Below, piece by piece: positions 8,507-18,300 of a DNA stretch of 64,000 bases. Below the pieces are notes generated by a model, which saw only the letters and a list, made by a program, of their open reading frames with translations, searched no databases and was not told where the DNA came from. The position numbers and the translations under genes were made by a program. The first letter of the stretch is position 1. Each line of letters begins with the position of its first letter. Source of the DNA: an uncultured Schlesneria sp. (GTDB taxonomy: Bacteria > Planctomycetota > Planctomycetia > Planctomycetales > Planctomycetaceae); the NCBI GenBank assembly GCA_903871875.1, contig CAIQIR010000058.1, forward strand, positions 1 to 64,000, in the 5' to 3' direction.

Positions 8507-10801
8507 TTAGGTGTTTGGCGATGACGCAGCCAGGTCTGTTGTGGAATCCGTTGGTTTGATCACCAAGGCGTTTTCTCGCAGAAAATTGATCTTGCCCGTC
8601 ATAATGTCGAAGATGGCTCCGACGACGGCCACTCGGCCTTCGTCCGACAGGCGACGGATGGTCTGGCTTTCGCCCAAGATCTTGTCGACGCACAATTCGA
8701 CGTTCCGGATCGCGACCGATTCGATGATCGATGTTTTGACTTCGGGCGTGGCTTGTGTCAGCACGTTCAGCATCGACTCATCAATGGCCAGTTGCAGATC
8801 GCTGATGATCGGTCCGAGATTCTGACAGCCTGTCGCCTGTTCGGTGTTTTGCTTCGAACAAGCCAGATTGACGGCAGAGGTCACCGCTCCACAGCGCGTG
8901 TGACCCATGACCAGGATCAGCTTGCATCCCGCCACATTGCAGCCGTATTCCAGACTTCCCAGCACATTGGGACTGACGACATGACCCGCCATCCGCACGC
9001 TGAAGATATCCCCAATTCCCAGGTCAAAGACGAGTTCCGCCGGAGTCCGCGAGTCGATACAGCTGAGCACGGCGGCGATGGGGTTTTGACTTTGGGCCGT
9101 GGCGTTCAGCTGACGACTGAAGTCTCGGGTCAGTCGTTGGCCCTGTAGGAATCGAAGATTGCCTTCCTTCAGAATTCGCAGCACCTGCAGCGAGGTCAAT
9201 TTCTCTTGCAGTTCACGCGTCGAATAGTCCACAAACTGGATCTCGTCCTGGATCTGATACCGATCGCGAAAGCCCTGCAGACTGACCTGAATCTGACGGC
9301 TGGGCGCAATCTCGTCCCTGAACTCATGGATCAGACTCAGCACATCGGGATCGACATAGTCGGTCGATTCGGCATCCAGCAACACGTGTGAGCCCGGTGG
9401 TAAATCTCGCAAAATCTTCTCGAGGGCAGCTCGATTCAGGAAGCTGACCTGATTGGCCAGCACGATGTGCAAAACGTCCCCGCCCAGATGCTTTTCCTGA
9501 ATGCGACGAATGGGCGAGCGCAAGTTGCTGTACAGAATAAACCCGACGCTGATCGCCATACCGATCAGCATGCCGGTTACCAGATCCGTTAAGACGATGG
9601 CGCACAGCGTCGCCGCAAAGGGCGCGAACTGGTAACGCCCCTGGGCCCACATCCGACGAATCAAATCCCAACTGATCAGCTTCATGCCCGTGGACAGCAG
9701 GATGGCCGCCAAACACGACAGCGGAATCAGATTCAGGTACGTCGGCAGGAAGACGACGGAAATCAGCATCAGGAGCCCATGCACAATTGCGGACAACTTG
9801 GTCTTCGCGCCGGCATTCAGATTGACGGTACTGCGAACAATCACCGACGACGCGGGAATCCCTCCGATGAAGCCCAACAGCAGATTTCCAATCCCCTGGC
9901 ACAGCAACTCACGACTGGAGGGGGACACGCGATGCTCGGGATCACTCTTGTCGACGGCATCGATGTTCAGCAGGGTTTCCAACGACACGACAAGTGCCAA
10001 GGTCAGACCGGCCTGATACACCGCGGGGTTGGCCCATTGGGAAAAATCGGGCATCCGCAATAACTGGAAGAAGCCGCTAAGACCACTGGACACCGGAACC
10101 TGTACCAGATGGCTTTCGGAAATGGCTAAGGCTCCGCCGATCAAACGAAACAATTGCCCCATCACGACACCGAAGATGATGACGCCAAGGGGTGCCGGAA
10201 TTCTGGTTTTCTTCAACGCGGCCGATTGGTCCCAGAACTTCAACAAAGCAAACGAGGCGATCCCGATCACCGCCGCACCGATCTGGATCCCGCCCAGCAA
10301 TTCTCCGAATTCCGAGAAGGTCGTTTCGTGGTCGGGCTGCTGGAACGACATCTCACCTTCGGGGTCTGTGTCGCGGCCCAGTACGTGCGGAATCTGTTTC
10401 AGCACCAGGATCATTCCCACGGCTCCGAGCAAACCCTGGATGACACTGGAGGGAAAAAATGCGGAAACGAATCCGGCACGGGCCAGCCCCAGACCGATTT
10501 GAATCAAACCACAGACGACCATCGCCAGCAGGAAGGCTTCAAATGAGCCCAGCTGTGCGATTTGTGCGACGACGATAGCCGTCGTTGCCGGGGAAGGACC
10601 GCTGACACTGGTATGCGAGCCGCTGAGCGAGCCGATCAGAATTCCACCGACGATTCCCGACAGTAATCCGGAAAAGAGCGGAGCTCCGCACGCCATGGCC
10701 ACACCCAGGCAGAGCGGCAATGCCACCAGAAAGACGATGGTGCCCGCCGTCAAATCAGCGACGAGCTTTCCTGAATCCGTTTTCGCAGTGAGTTCATTCA
10801 T
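8507..10801 (-). CDS. SulP transporter fused to beta-carbonic anhydrase
   Basis: 764 aa. Residues about 1-430 form a SulP/SLC26 membrane domain with ten or more hydrophobic segments and the family pattern SGPSPATTAIV near the N-terminus. About 435-540 resemble a STAS domain (VLLDAESTDYVDPD). About 545-764 are a beta-class carbonic anhydrase with zinc ligands Cys581, His634 and Cys637 and the Asp583/Arg585 dyad (SCIDSRT, GHTRCGA). The natural reading is bicarbonate uptake coupled to CO2/bicarbonate interconversion at the inner membrane. Family members without the enzyme can carry sulfate, so the ion is inferred from the fusion. It stands alone in transcription. Confidence 0.93.
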   Translation of the reverse strand: MNELTAKTDSGKLVADLTAGTIVFLVALPLCLGVAMACGAPLFSGLLSGIVGGILIGSLSGSHTSVSGPSPATTAIVVAQIAQLGSFEAFLLAMVVCGLIQIGLGLARAGFVSAFFPSSVIQGLLGAVGMILVLKQIPHVLGRDTDPEGEMSFQQPDHETTFSEFGELLGGIQIGAAVIGIASFALLKFWDQSAALKKTRIPAPLGVIIFGVVMGQLFRLIGGALAISESHLVQVPVSSGLSGFFQLLRMPDFSQWANPAVYQAGLTLALVVSLETLLNIDAVDKSDPEHRVSPSSRELLCQGIGNLLLGFIGGIPASSVIVRSTVNLNAGAKTKLSAIVHGLLMLISVVFLPTYLNLIPLSCLAAILLSTGMKLISWDLIRRMWAQGRYQFAPFAATLCAIVLTDLVTGMLIGMAISVGFILYSNLRSPIRRIQEKHLGGDVLHIVLANQVSFLNRAALEKILRDLPPGSHVLLDAESTDYVDPDVLSLIHEFRDEIAPSRQIQVSLQGFRDRYQIQDEIQFVDYSTRELQEKLTSLQVLRILKEGNLRFLQGQRLTRDFSRQLNATAQSQNPIAAVLSCIDSRTPAELVFDLGIGDIFSVRMAGHVVSPNVLGSLEYGCNVAGCKLILVMGHTRCGAVTSAVNLACSKQNTEQATGCQNLGPIISDLQLAIDESMLNVLTQATPEVKTSIIESVAIRNVELCVDKILGESQTIRRLSDEGRVAVVGAIFDIMTGKINFLRENALVIKPTDSTTDLAASSPNT

Positions 10802-11421
10802 GTTCCGTTTTTACCCTCGACAGCGCCAACCAGCAACGGATTGACTCCGTCAGGAATTGACAGCTGCACACCTTTCCTGGTGGTGACCGCGTTCAATCAC
10901 TCGGTCATTCGCTCGTTGCTGGCTTGAAGATGGTGACATCACTGCCCGCGGCCATTGCTTCGGACTGACGGAACGATGGATCGGTTTCGATCGACCGGAG
11001 TTCAACACTTGAGAACCGTGTTCTGCAGAATTCTTAACTCTCCGGCATCTTGTAGGAATAGGCAATAACATTCCTCTTTTGGGCATTGCTCCCGTGCTTG
11101 TTGTGGAGTTTTATGTGTTGCAGCACATTGTGCTTCGTCAGTTGAAACTCCCCATTTTCCCCGAAGGAATGTGGAACCATGCATGATGCGACACCGGGGC
11201 AGACAGGGCGGTTGGTTTCGAAACGTTGCTTCGGCATCAGGACCTTCGGCCACGGATGAGCGAACGACAAAGTGATCGGCGGTCATCGGCAAACCGAAGC
11301 AGATGATTTGTCAGCGACTGGTCAACCGATTCGCTGACGCCAATAAACCGGAAGTTTCCAAGTGACCAGAATGTCGTCTCGTCGCTCGTTTCAGCGAGTC
11401 GTCCTCAAGGAAAAATTCGAG
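10802..11421. other. Long divergent intergenic region
   Basis: 620 bp between the SulP-carbonic anhydrase gene (minus) and the PQQ-propeller gene (plus). An inverted repeat GTCAGCGA (11310-11317) / TCGCTGAC (11331-11338) lies 84 bp before the propeller gene start. Short minus-strand open frames around 11002-11292 have no family resemblance and are not called. Confidence 0.45.
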
Positions 11422-12741
11422 ATGAATCAGTTTCTCGGCGTGGTGTATTGCGGTCTCGCTCTGTTCGCTGTCTCCAGTGCCGTTTGCGCGGACGACTGGC
11501 CACAGTGGCAGGGGCCAAATCGCGATGCGATTTCGGCAGAAAAGAATCTGCGGACCGATTTTGCAGAAGGCTTTCGTCCCATTTGGACCTCTACCGACTG
11601 CGGGGTTGGTTATTCGGCACCTGCCATCGTGAAGGGCCGGATTTATCTTTTGGGAGCAACAAAGCGCGAGGACGGAGGGTACGTCGAGTTCGCGATGGCA
11701 CTGGATATCGATGGCCAACAGATCTGGAAAAAGCCTGTCAATCAGTATGAAGAAGAGATTTTGCTGCCGAACTGGGGACATGGGCCTCGAGGAACTCCTT
11801 CGATCGCCGAGGGGAAGCTTTACGGCCTGGGAGCCAACGGTGACTTGTTCGCGATGGACGCTGGAACCGGTGAGCCGATTTGGCAAATCAACCTGCGCCG
11901 TGATCTCGGCGGGGAAATCATGGGTGGTCGCGGGGAAGCAAAAAACGTCTGGGGATACAGCGAATCGCCACTCGTCGACGGCGGTCAGGTGATCTGCACT
12001 CCGGGAGGAAAGAAAGGCAGCGTCGCGGCGATCGATGCCAAGACGGGTTCGGTCATCTGGCAATCAACGGGATTGACTGATCCTGCCAGCTACACATCGG
12101 TCGTGCTGGGGAACTTTGGTGGAATCCGACAATATGTCGTCCTGACAGCAAAGCGATTGGCGGGGTTGCAGGCGACAGATGGAAAGGTGCTGTGGCAGGC
12201 GGATGTTCCACTGAATGAAATCGCAATTATTCCGACCCCGATTGTCACCCCGAGCCAGGTCTATATCACGGCTGACTATGGTTCTGGATGTTCGCTGGTT
12301 GACGTGAAAATGGAATCAGGCCAGTTCAAGGCCGACATCGTCTACAGCAACAAAGTGATGGCCAATCATCATGGCGGCGTGGTCCTTGTGAATGGACATC
12401 TCTACGGCTGGAACGGAAATACGAACACGCGCGGACGCTGGACCTGTCAGAATCTGGCGACGGGCGAAGCGATTTGGACCGAGGAACAATCGGCCAAGGC
12501 CGGATCGCTTATCGCCGCTGAAGGACATCTTTACTGCTACACACAAGAAGATGGCGAACTGGTCTGCATCAAAGCGACCCCCGAAGGCTGGAAAGAGACC
12601 GGTCGATTCACCATCCCACAGCGAACCGATCTACGAAGCATTTTGGGGAAAGTCTGGACACACCCCGTCATCGCCGATGGACATCTTTATCTGCGCGACC
12701 AGAACCTGTTGTTTTGTTATGACATCAGGACTTCCACCTGA
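11422..12741 (+). CDS. PQQ-binding-like beta-propeller protein
   Basis: 439 aa, exported (signal peptide ending near VCADDW). The open frame begins at 11362, but the ATG at 11422 starts the signal peptide and has AAGG 11 nt upstream. The mature part starts with the motif WPQWQGPNRD and continues as repeated propeller blades with GxxxAIDAKTGSVIW-type strands characteristic of the PQQ-like/YncE-like repeat. Planctomycetes carry many such proteins. There is no cytochrome domain, no obvious PQQ ligand set and no adjacent dehydrogenase subunit, so enzymatic activity is not implied. It converges with the DUF1080 gene across a strong hairpin. Confidence 0.88.
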   Translation: MNQFLGVVYCGLALFAVSSAVCADDWPQWQGPNRDAISAEKNLRTDFAEGFRPIWTSTDCGVGYSAPAIVKGRIYLLGATKREDGGYVEFAMALDIDGQQIWKKPVNQYEEEILLPNWGHGPRGTPSIAEGKLYGLGANGDLFAMDAGTGEPIWQINLRRDLGGEIMGGRGEAKNVWGYSESPLVDGGQVICTPGGKKGSVAAIDAKTGSVIWQSTGLTDPASYTSVVLGNFGGIRQYVVLTAKRLAGLQATDGKVLWQADVPLNEIAIIPTPIVTPSQVYITADYGSGCSLVDVKMESGQFKADIVYSNKVMANHHGGVVLVNGHLYGWNGNTNTRGRWTCQNLATGEAIWTEEQSAKAGSLIAAEGHLYCYTQEDGELVCIKATPEGWKETGRFTIPQRTDLRSILGKVWTHPVIADGHLYLRDQNLLFCYDIRTST

Positions 12742-12831
12742 GCGACCACGATTGCCCGTTGACGTGATTCCTGTTTGTCACCGGCCGTCGCCAGTCAGCT
12801 AGCGGAACGATTGGCCTGACGGATTTCAGAG

Positions 12832-12865
12832 GGGTTGGCTGCGGTTCATGTGCCGCAGCCAACCC
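12832..12865. terminator. Hairpin between convergent genes
   Basis: GGGTTGGCTGCGG (12832-12844) and CCGCAGCCAACCC (12853-12865) are perfect 13-bp arms with an 8-nt loop. The position between two convergent stops suggests bidirectional termination or 3'-end protection, but no T-tract follows on either strand. Confidence 0.6.
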
Positions 12866-12925
12866 GATTCGGCCCTCAATCTTGGGCCGTCCCCTGCCCT
12901 CTTGTCGTCCCAACTCGCACGGAGT

Positions 12926-13720
12926 TCAATCAATGGGTCGCTCGTTGCCTTTATCGTCGCGGATGAATGGTTTGCGAACCGGCTCACCCTCAGCCGGCTT
13001 CGTCTCGCGAATCCAGATGTTGCGGAATCGTGTCGGATTGCCGTGATCTTGCAGACGAATCGGCAAACGATCGGCATGCTTCTCATAGTGCGGCGGTCGA
13101 CTGTACGGCGTGTCGCCTTTGAGTTCGAAGTGGTTCAGAATCAAGATGCCATTATGCAAGGCAGTGATGTAGGCCGGGGATTTCAACGATCCCTCTTCGT
13201 TGAACCGAGGTGCGGTCCAGATGATGTCGTAGACGTTCCATTTTCCGGGAGCGACCGTCGCGTTCACTTGAGGCGGAGTTTGCTTGTAGATGCCCCCTGC
13301 CTGCCCATCGAAGTAGGTTTTGTTTCCGTAGGAATCCAAGACCTGAATTTCATAGTTGTCCATGAAAAAAATACCACTGTTACCGCGGCCCTGCCCGCTA
13401 CCCTTGATGGGTGTCGGTGCCGACCACTCAATATGCAACTGGCAATCTCCAAACGCGGCCTTGGTATGAACGTCGCCTTTGCCGCAGATCATGGCTCCAT
13501 TTTCGATCTTCCAATTGTCAGCACCTTGCCAGGCCGAAAGATCTTGGCCGTCGAATAGGACGACGGCGTCGGACGGTGGGCCTCCGTGCTCACCGGGAGC
13601 GATAACGGGCGGCTCTTTCCAATCGATTCCATTGAGGTATTCATCTGCATTCACGAAAGCCATCAATCCCCCCACGACGCAGGTGAACAGCAGCCCCGTC
13701 AGCCAATTCGACGTTTTCAT
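12926..13720 (-). CDS. DUF1080 (3-keto-disaccharide hydrolase-like) protein
   Basis: 264 aa, secreted: signal peptide to about residue 26 (AFVNADEY). The DUF1080 concanavalin-like domain is shown by VVLFDGQDLSAWQG, FGDCQLHIEWSAP, GNSGIFFMDNYEIQVLDS and a central GKWNVYDIIW. Members of this family include 3-keto-glycoside hydrolases and carbohydrate-binding proteins. The C-terminal PIRLQDHGNP and FRNIWIRE close the fold. It probably acts on, or binds, exported carbohydrate. A second DUF1080 domain occurs at 43366-44670, there fused to an SGNH domain. Confidence 0.92.
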   Translation of the reverse strand: MKTSNWLTGLLFTCVVGGLMAFVNADEYLNGIDWKEPPVIAPGEHGGPPSDAVVLFDGQDLSAWQGADNWKIENGAMICGKGDVHTKAAFGDCQLHIEWSAPTPIKGSGQGRGNSGIFFMDNYEIQVLDSYGNKTYFDGQAGGIYKQTPPQVNATVAPGKWNVYDIIWTAPRFNEEGSLKSPAYITALHNGILILNHFELKGDTPYSRPPHYEKHADRLPIRLQDHGNPTRFRNIWIRETKPAEGEPVRKPFIRDDKGNERPID

Positions 13721-13767
13721 GCGTTGATTTCCTTGAGAAAGCGAGTCCGATCTTTTGCCAATCTGTT

Positions 13768-13828
13768 GACCGTTCGCGACCAGCTAAAGGAGTCGTTGCT
13801 CGACTTCTTTAGCTGGTCGCGAACGGTC
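13768..13828. repeat. 28-bp stem-loop with perfect 22-bp arms
   Basis: GACCGTTCGCGACCAGCTAAAG (13768-13789) is the exact reverse complement of 13807-13828. Six more pairs (one G-T) extend the stem inward, leaving the 5-nt loop TTGCT. It sits 114 bp after the MFS stop and 48 bp before the DUF1080 start on the minus strand. No T-run follows, so it may be an RNA-stability or attenuation element or a palindromic repeat. Confidence 0.8.
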
Positions 13829-13941
13829 GGCATCAGAATGTTACCTAGCCGTGCTGCAGTTTTCCTCACTCGACGGGGCCGGTGCAGTGATGACAGAAAA
13901 TTCGAACTTGGCCCGAACCCGCTATTCCCGTTTGCCGACGG

Positions 13942-15153
13942 TCACGAGTTCAAAGGGCTGCCAGCCGTTGAGAGGCGGCGGGATGCGACGGCGATCACTA
14001 GCTCGTGAGTCATCAACATCAAAACTGACGCCGCAATCACAAGTTGAGAGACGATGGTCAGTCCCTGAAATTCGGCGAGTACTCCGGCCAAACCTGGTAC
14101 CGCGGCGCCACCAATGATTCCGGCGCTCGCCTGGAACCCAATGGCGTGACTGGCGTACTCGACACCCAGCCGCTGTGGGGTTCTTGTCATCAGGCTGGGA
14201 AAGATGGGGGCCAGACCGAGTCCGATGATGATCAGTCCCACGAAGCTGACTTCCACCGGAGAACCAAACGCAAACAGCACAGTTCCGAACAGAACAAGGC
14301 CGGTGGAGAATCGCAACAGCGGATCCAGGCCGACTCGATGAGCGATGATGCCGGCCAGAATCCTTCCGATGCCAATGGAGGCGTAGTAACTACCGACCAT
14401 GATCCCGGCGATGTCGGGTCGCACGCCGCGTGATTCGCTGAGCAGCGTGTAACACCACTGCCCGACGGTGAATTCGATCCCGACATACAGGGAGAACAGG
14501 GTGATCTGCAGACAGACCAGCGGATCACGGAGAATGGTGATCATGCGGACGGCTGGGCGGGCCGGACGCTGGGGATCAACGGGCGAAACATACCATTGGT
14601 TTCGCGTCGCAAGGAAGAGCACGGCCATGACCAGAAGCAGCAAACCGACCAGGCCGTAACCGGCTCGCCAGGAATTCGCGCGGACGATCGTCGCGGTCAT
14701 CATCAGCGGGCCGAACGTGGCACCCAGGCTGTAACAGGCGTGCATCCAATTCATGTGGCGGGCCGAGAAATGGTTAGAGGCGTAGGAGTTCAACCCGGTG
14801 TCGATCCCACCGGAACCCAACCCCCAGACCACCGAGCAGACGACGATCATCACCCAGGCCGGTGACAACGCGATCCCCAGCATGGCGACGCCGACCAACC
14901 CGCTACTGATCCAGAGAAGGCTGCCCAACCCCAGCGCATGGGTCAGTTTTCCACCGAAAAAACTGGATAGGCAGTAGCCACACCCTAGACCGATGAACAT
15001 CAGCCCAAAGCTGCGTTGATGCAGATCAAACGTGTCGCGGATCGAAGGCCAGGCCACACCGGCAACGGAGTCAGGCAAACCCAGGCTGATAAAACCAATA
15101 TAGGCAATCACGAGCAGCAGCCGCTTGCTTGCTTGTTGATGGACACCCGACAA
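13942..15153 (-). CDS. Major facilitator superfamily transporter
   Basis: 403 aa, about twelve hydrophobic segments. It starts with a short polar head then GFISLGLPDSVAGVAWPSI, a pattern seen in the FucP/BSC6-like group of MFS proteins. The loop between helices 2 and 3 has GGKLTHALGLG in the position of the MFS motif A, in degenerate form. A glycine-rich VWGLGSGGIDTGLN segment marks helix 4, and the second half repeats with GIMVGSYYASIGIGRILAG. The substrate cannot be told; sugars are a guess from the subgroup. It is followed by a strong hairpin. Confidence 0.88.
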   Translation of the reverse strand: MSGVHQQASKRLLLVIAYIGFISLGLPDSVAGVAWPSIRDTFDLHQRSFGLMFIGLGCGYCLSSFFGGKLTHALGLGSLLWISSGLVGVAMLGIALSPAWVMIVVCSVVWGLGSGGIDTGLNSYASNHFSARHMNWMHACYSLGATFGPLMMTATIVRANSWRAGYGLVGLLLLVMAVLFLATRNQWYVSPVDPQRPARPAVRMITILRDPLVCLQITLFSLYVGIEFTVGQWCYTLLSESRGVRPDIAGIMVGSYYASIGIGRILAGIIAHRVGLDPLLRFSTGLVLFGTVLFAFGSPVEVSFVGLIIIGLGLAPIFPSLMTRTPQRLGVEYASHAIGFQASAGIIGGAAVPGLAGVLAEFQGLTIVSQLVIAASVLMLMTHELVIAVASRRLSTAGSPLNS

Positions 15154-15355
15154 TATCGATCTCCCACACCGGTTCGTTTTCCGGGATGATAGGCGATGCG
15201 ATGCCGGATGTTTAGCCTGCCCACATACAGAGCAGAACCTCGACGTTTGGTCAGGCCTGACGCGGGAGTTGGCAACTCAAGCCGGCAACATCGGGTAGTT
15301 TCCCTCAGGGCAGTAGGCGTTCAGAACATGCCTGGTGAATTCGCCAACACGGCGG

Positions 15356-18300
15356 TTATTCCATCGCCAGTTTGTTGGCGACTTCGATCGCCTGTTTGAA
15401 GGTGCCGAGACAGGCCAGGCGGCCCATCGTGTCGATCACGGCGGTTGAGGGAATCGCGTCAATTCCGAACGCGGCGAACGTTGTTCCGAAGGAGCGAGAA
15501 GTCGCATCCAATTCGTCGATGGCCGTCGGAAACGACAGTCCTTTCTTTTGAACGAACTTTGCGACGTCCGCGACGGACGCGCCACTCGAATGCAGGCCAA
15601 TGATGACGATGTTCGAGTTTGCGAAATGTTGGGCCGCTTCATTTACCTCGGGCAGTTCACCGACGCACGGACCGCAGCCGATGCTCCAAAAATCAATGAC
15701 GAGGATTTTCCCGTTCCAAACGGGAGCGGCGATTTCTCCGGAGGCGTTCAGCCAGGTCGTGAATTCGACTTTCGGAGCGTTTTGGCCAACCTTCAATACG
15801 GGTTCGCGGGCGGGCGCGAATTGGTTGCGATAGGCGACAACATCAGGAACGGCCGCCCGCAAAACACCTGACGGAGGACGGCGTCCACGCCCGAGTTCCT
15901 CGCGAGGAACCCCACGATAGTCAATGATGTTCGTCCCTGCAGAGGCTTCGACGAGAAACGTCTCGGGCGGAAGACTGTCGGGCAATTCCACTTGATCAAT
16001 CGACGTGACCGCAAGGCGAAGTTTGTTCTGCGGATGGTAGTAGACTTTGATGGAAAGCTTTGGAACCGCAACTCCATTGGGAAGCAGCGAGGGAAACAGC
16101 ATTCGAGTTTCTTCGCCAAGCTTAGAGTCTTGATAGGTGACTGATGTCCGGCGGACAAAGCCTGTTTCCGATTCGATTTCTATCAGGGACGTGGTGGCTC
16201 CGGAAAATGTTTCGACGTTGAGAACCCCGTTTTCTTGACGGAATGTTCGGGTCGGCACACCCTGGCCACGCTGTTGCATCGGCTGCGCCAGAAACCGCGG
16301 TTGCGCCGGCCCAGACCAAAAATCATTTCGATCCAAGAAGTGCAACATCGAATTCTTGCTGTCATAGATGTCCAACTGCCTGCCAGAATCCATCGAGATC
16401 AACATCTCTTCGCCGTTGACGACATTGACTTGAGTTCGTTTCTCGTTCGGACCTCGAAAATTGATCCGGCGTTTCGTCCCGTCCATGACCAGCTGATATT
16501 CGCTGAGACCTCGAAAATCGGAGAACTCCTGACGAATGGTTTCGATGCACTCATCGACGGTCTTGGAAGCGAACGAATCGAGCAGCGTTGTCATTTCCTC
16601 GCGGCTCTTTTCCCCGGGGATGTAGTTATTATGCCGTAACTGAAACCGAAGTCTTCGCTCACGTTCAAAGCGTTCGCACTGGTGCTTAAGCATTTCGGAT
16701 AAGGACTTCACTTCGTCCGGGATTGTCTCGACCTCGGTAAGCCGATCGGGTCGCCTGACAAACTCAAAACGAACTTTTGTCGGGGTGCCGGCGACGACGT
16801 CAATGAACTCGGTCATCGGACTAACCGCTTCGAACAGATGCGAGGAACGACTTTGATCCACGATGAATCGCCGCTGGCCCGGTTCAAAGAACGCACACAT
16901 CGTACCGGCTTCGTTGGTCTGGGGATGATCGACGAATGACAATTGCGATTGCACCGGCGTGCGTTTAAGCACATCGACAGGTTCGCTGAGGAAGGCAATT
17001 CCGCCAATCGCAACATCCGTATGTTGCTCGACCGCCTCGAACACGACTTCCGCTGCAGGTTCCAATTGTGCCACGAGATCGACGGCCTCGGCCTGCTGCG
17101 GGTCGTTCATTTCGAGAGTGAGTTTCTGCGGCAGAAATGGCTGGCCGAAGTTGGGTTCGATGATCAACGTTGAGTTTACGGGTGGCAGTTTCAGCGTGGC
17201 CACGCCATCAGCGTCGGTTCGATCGAGGGAGCCCGAACGACGAGCGTGGCGTTCCGAGTCCTGCCGCACGATGACACCAGCAATCGGCTTATGGTCGGGA
17301 TCGGTGATTTTCAATCGCACCGTCACGGGCGCAATAAATGTGTGATTGAGTACTTGTGGGGACAGCAATTCCGCACCGTTCGGCAGCTTCTTGGCCCCGG
17401 TCTGAATACTGTCGACCCATGGCTCATATTCGGGCCGATAATCGATGCTGACGATGAAGCCGACGTCTCGTGGCAGCCCTGGAATTTCGTAGTGACCGTC
17501 GGCATCAGTCTTACCGGCTCGATACTTTTCGGGCAGAAACGCAAATCCATTGAACGACTGGTCGGCCGCCCGGCGGGAATCCTCAAGATAAGCGCCTCCC
17601 CACATATTCGGCGTGTCAGTTGGCATATCCCGGCTGCTCGTGATCAGTCCGACTCGCACAATCGCATCCTGCAACGGATTTCCATGATTGTCGGCAATCG
17701 TGCCTTGCAGTCTGACTTCGGATGAAAACTCCAGATCGACAACAATCGGTTCGTCCGCGTAAAAGACCGACCACGACTGATCGATGTCAGTCGACTTGGC
17801 ATCCGTTTCGTTCACGATCTGCTCTGCCGCGCTGCCAACACGATTTTCTGGCCGGTACGAAATCGGTCGTCGCCAGACGTAGCCATAACCGTCCGCCAAA
17901 GCAAAGATTTGAACTTGGGCTTGGGTAGGTTTCGGTACGGCTTGAGGTGCGAATTCCAGCAAGGTCAAAGGCACGTTTTCAAGCTGATACTTACCCTCAC
18001 GATCACTCGTCGCTTCAGCGAGAATATTTACGTCTTTTCCATAGGGAACACCGTTGGGAACCACGGGCATCACGAAAACACGCGCACCCGCAATGGGCTC
18101 TCCCTCTTCGCTGAGCGTTCGACCCGTGATCGTCACCGGATGCTCATGCATTACGTAGCCGAATGGTTGAAACCGCTTCGGATCGTCTGACTTGCCGGCG
18201 GACTTGTCAGCATTGGGCGGCAACGCTGATCGCTGCCGTTTCGTCTGCTCAACCGGCGAATTCGTTTGGGCAACCGCCGGTCGCGGCGAGCTGGCATTAA

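Noticed and set aside
11002-11292. Minus-strand open frames of 78-96 codons in the SulP/PQQ spacer
   Set aside because: Two overlapping frames are equally open, neither shows a domain or ribosome site.
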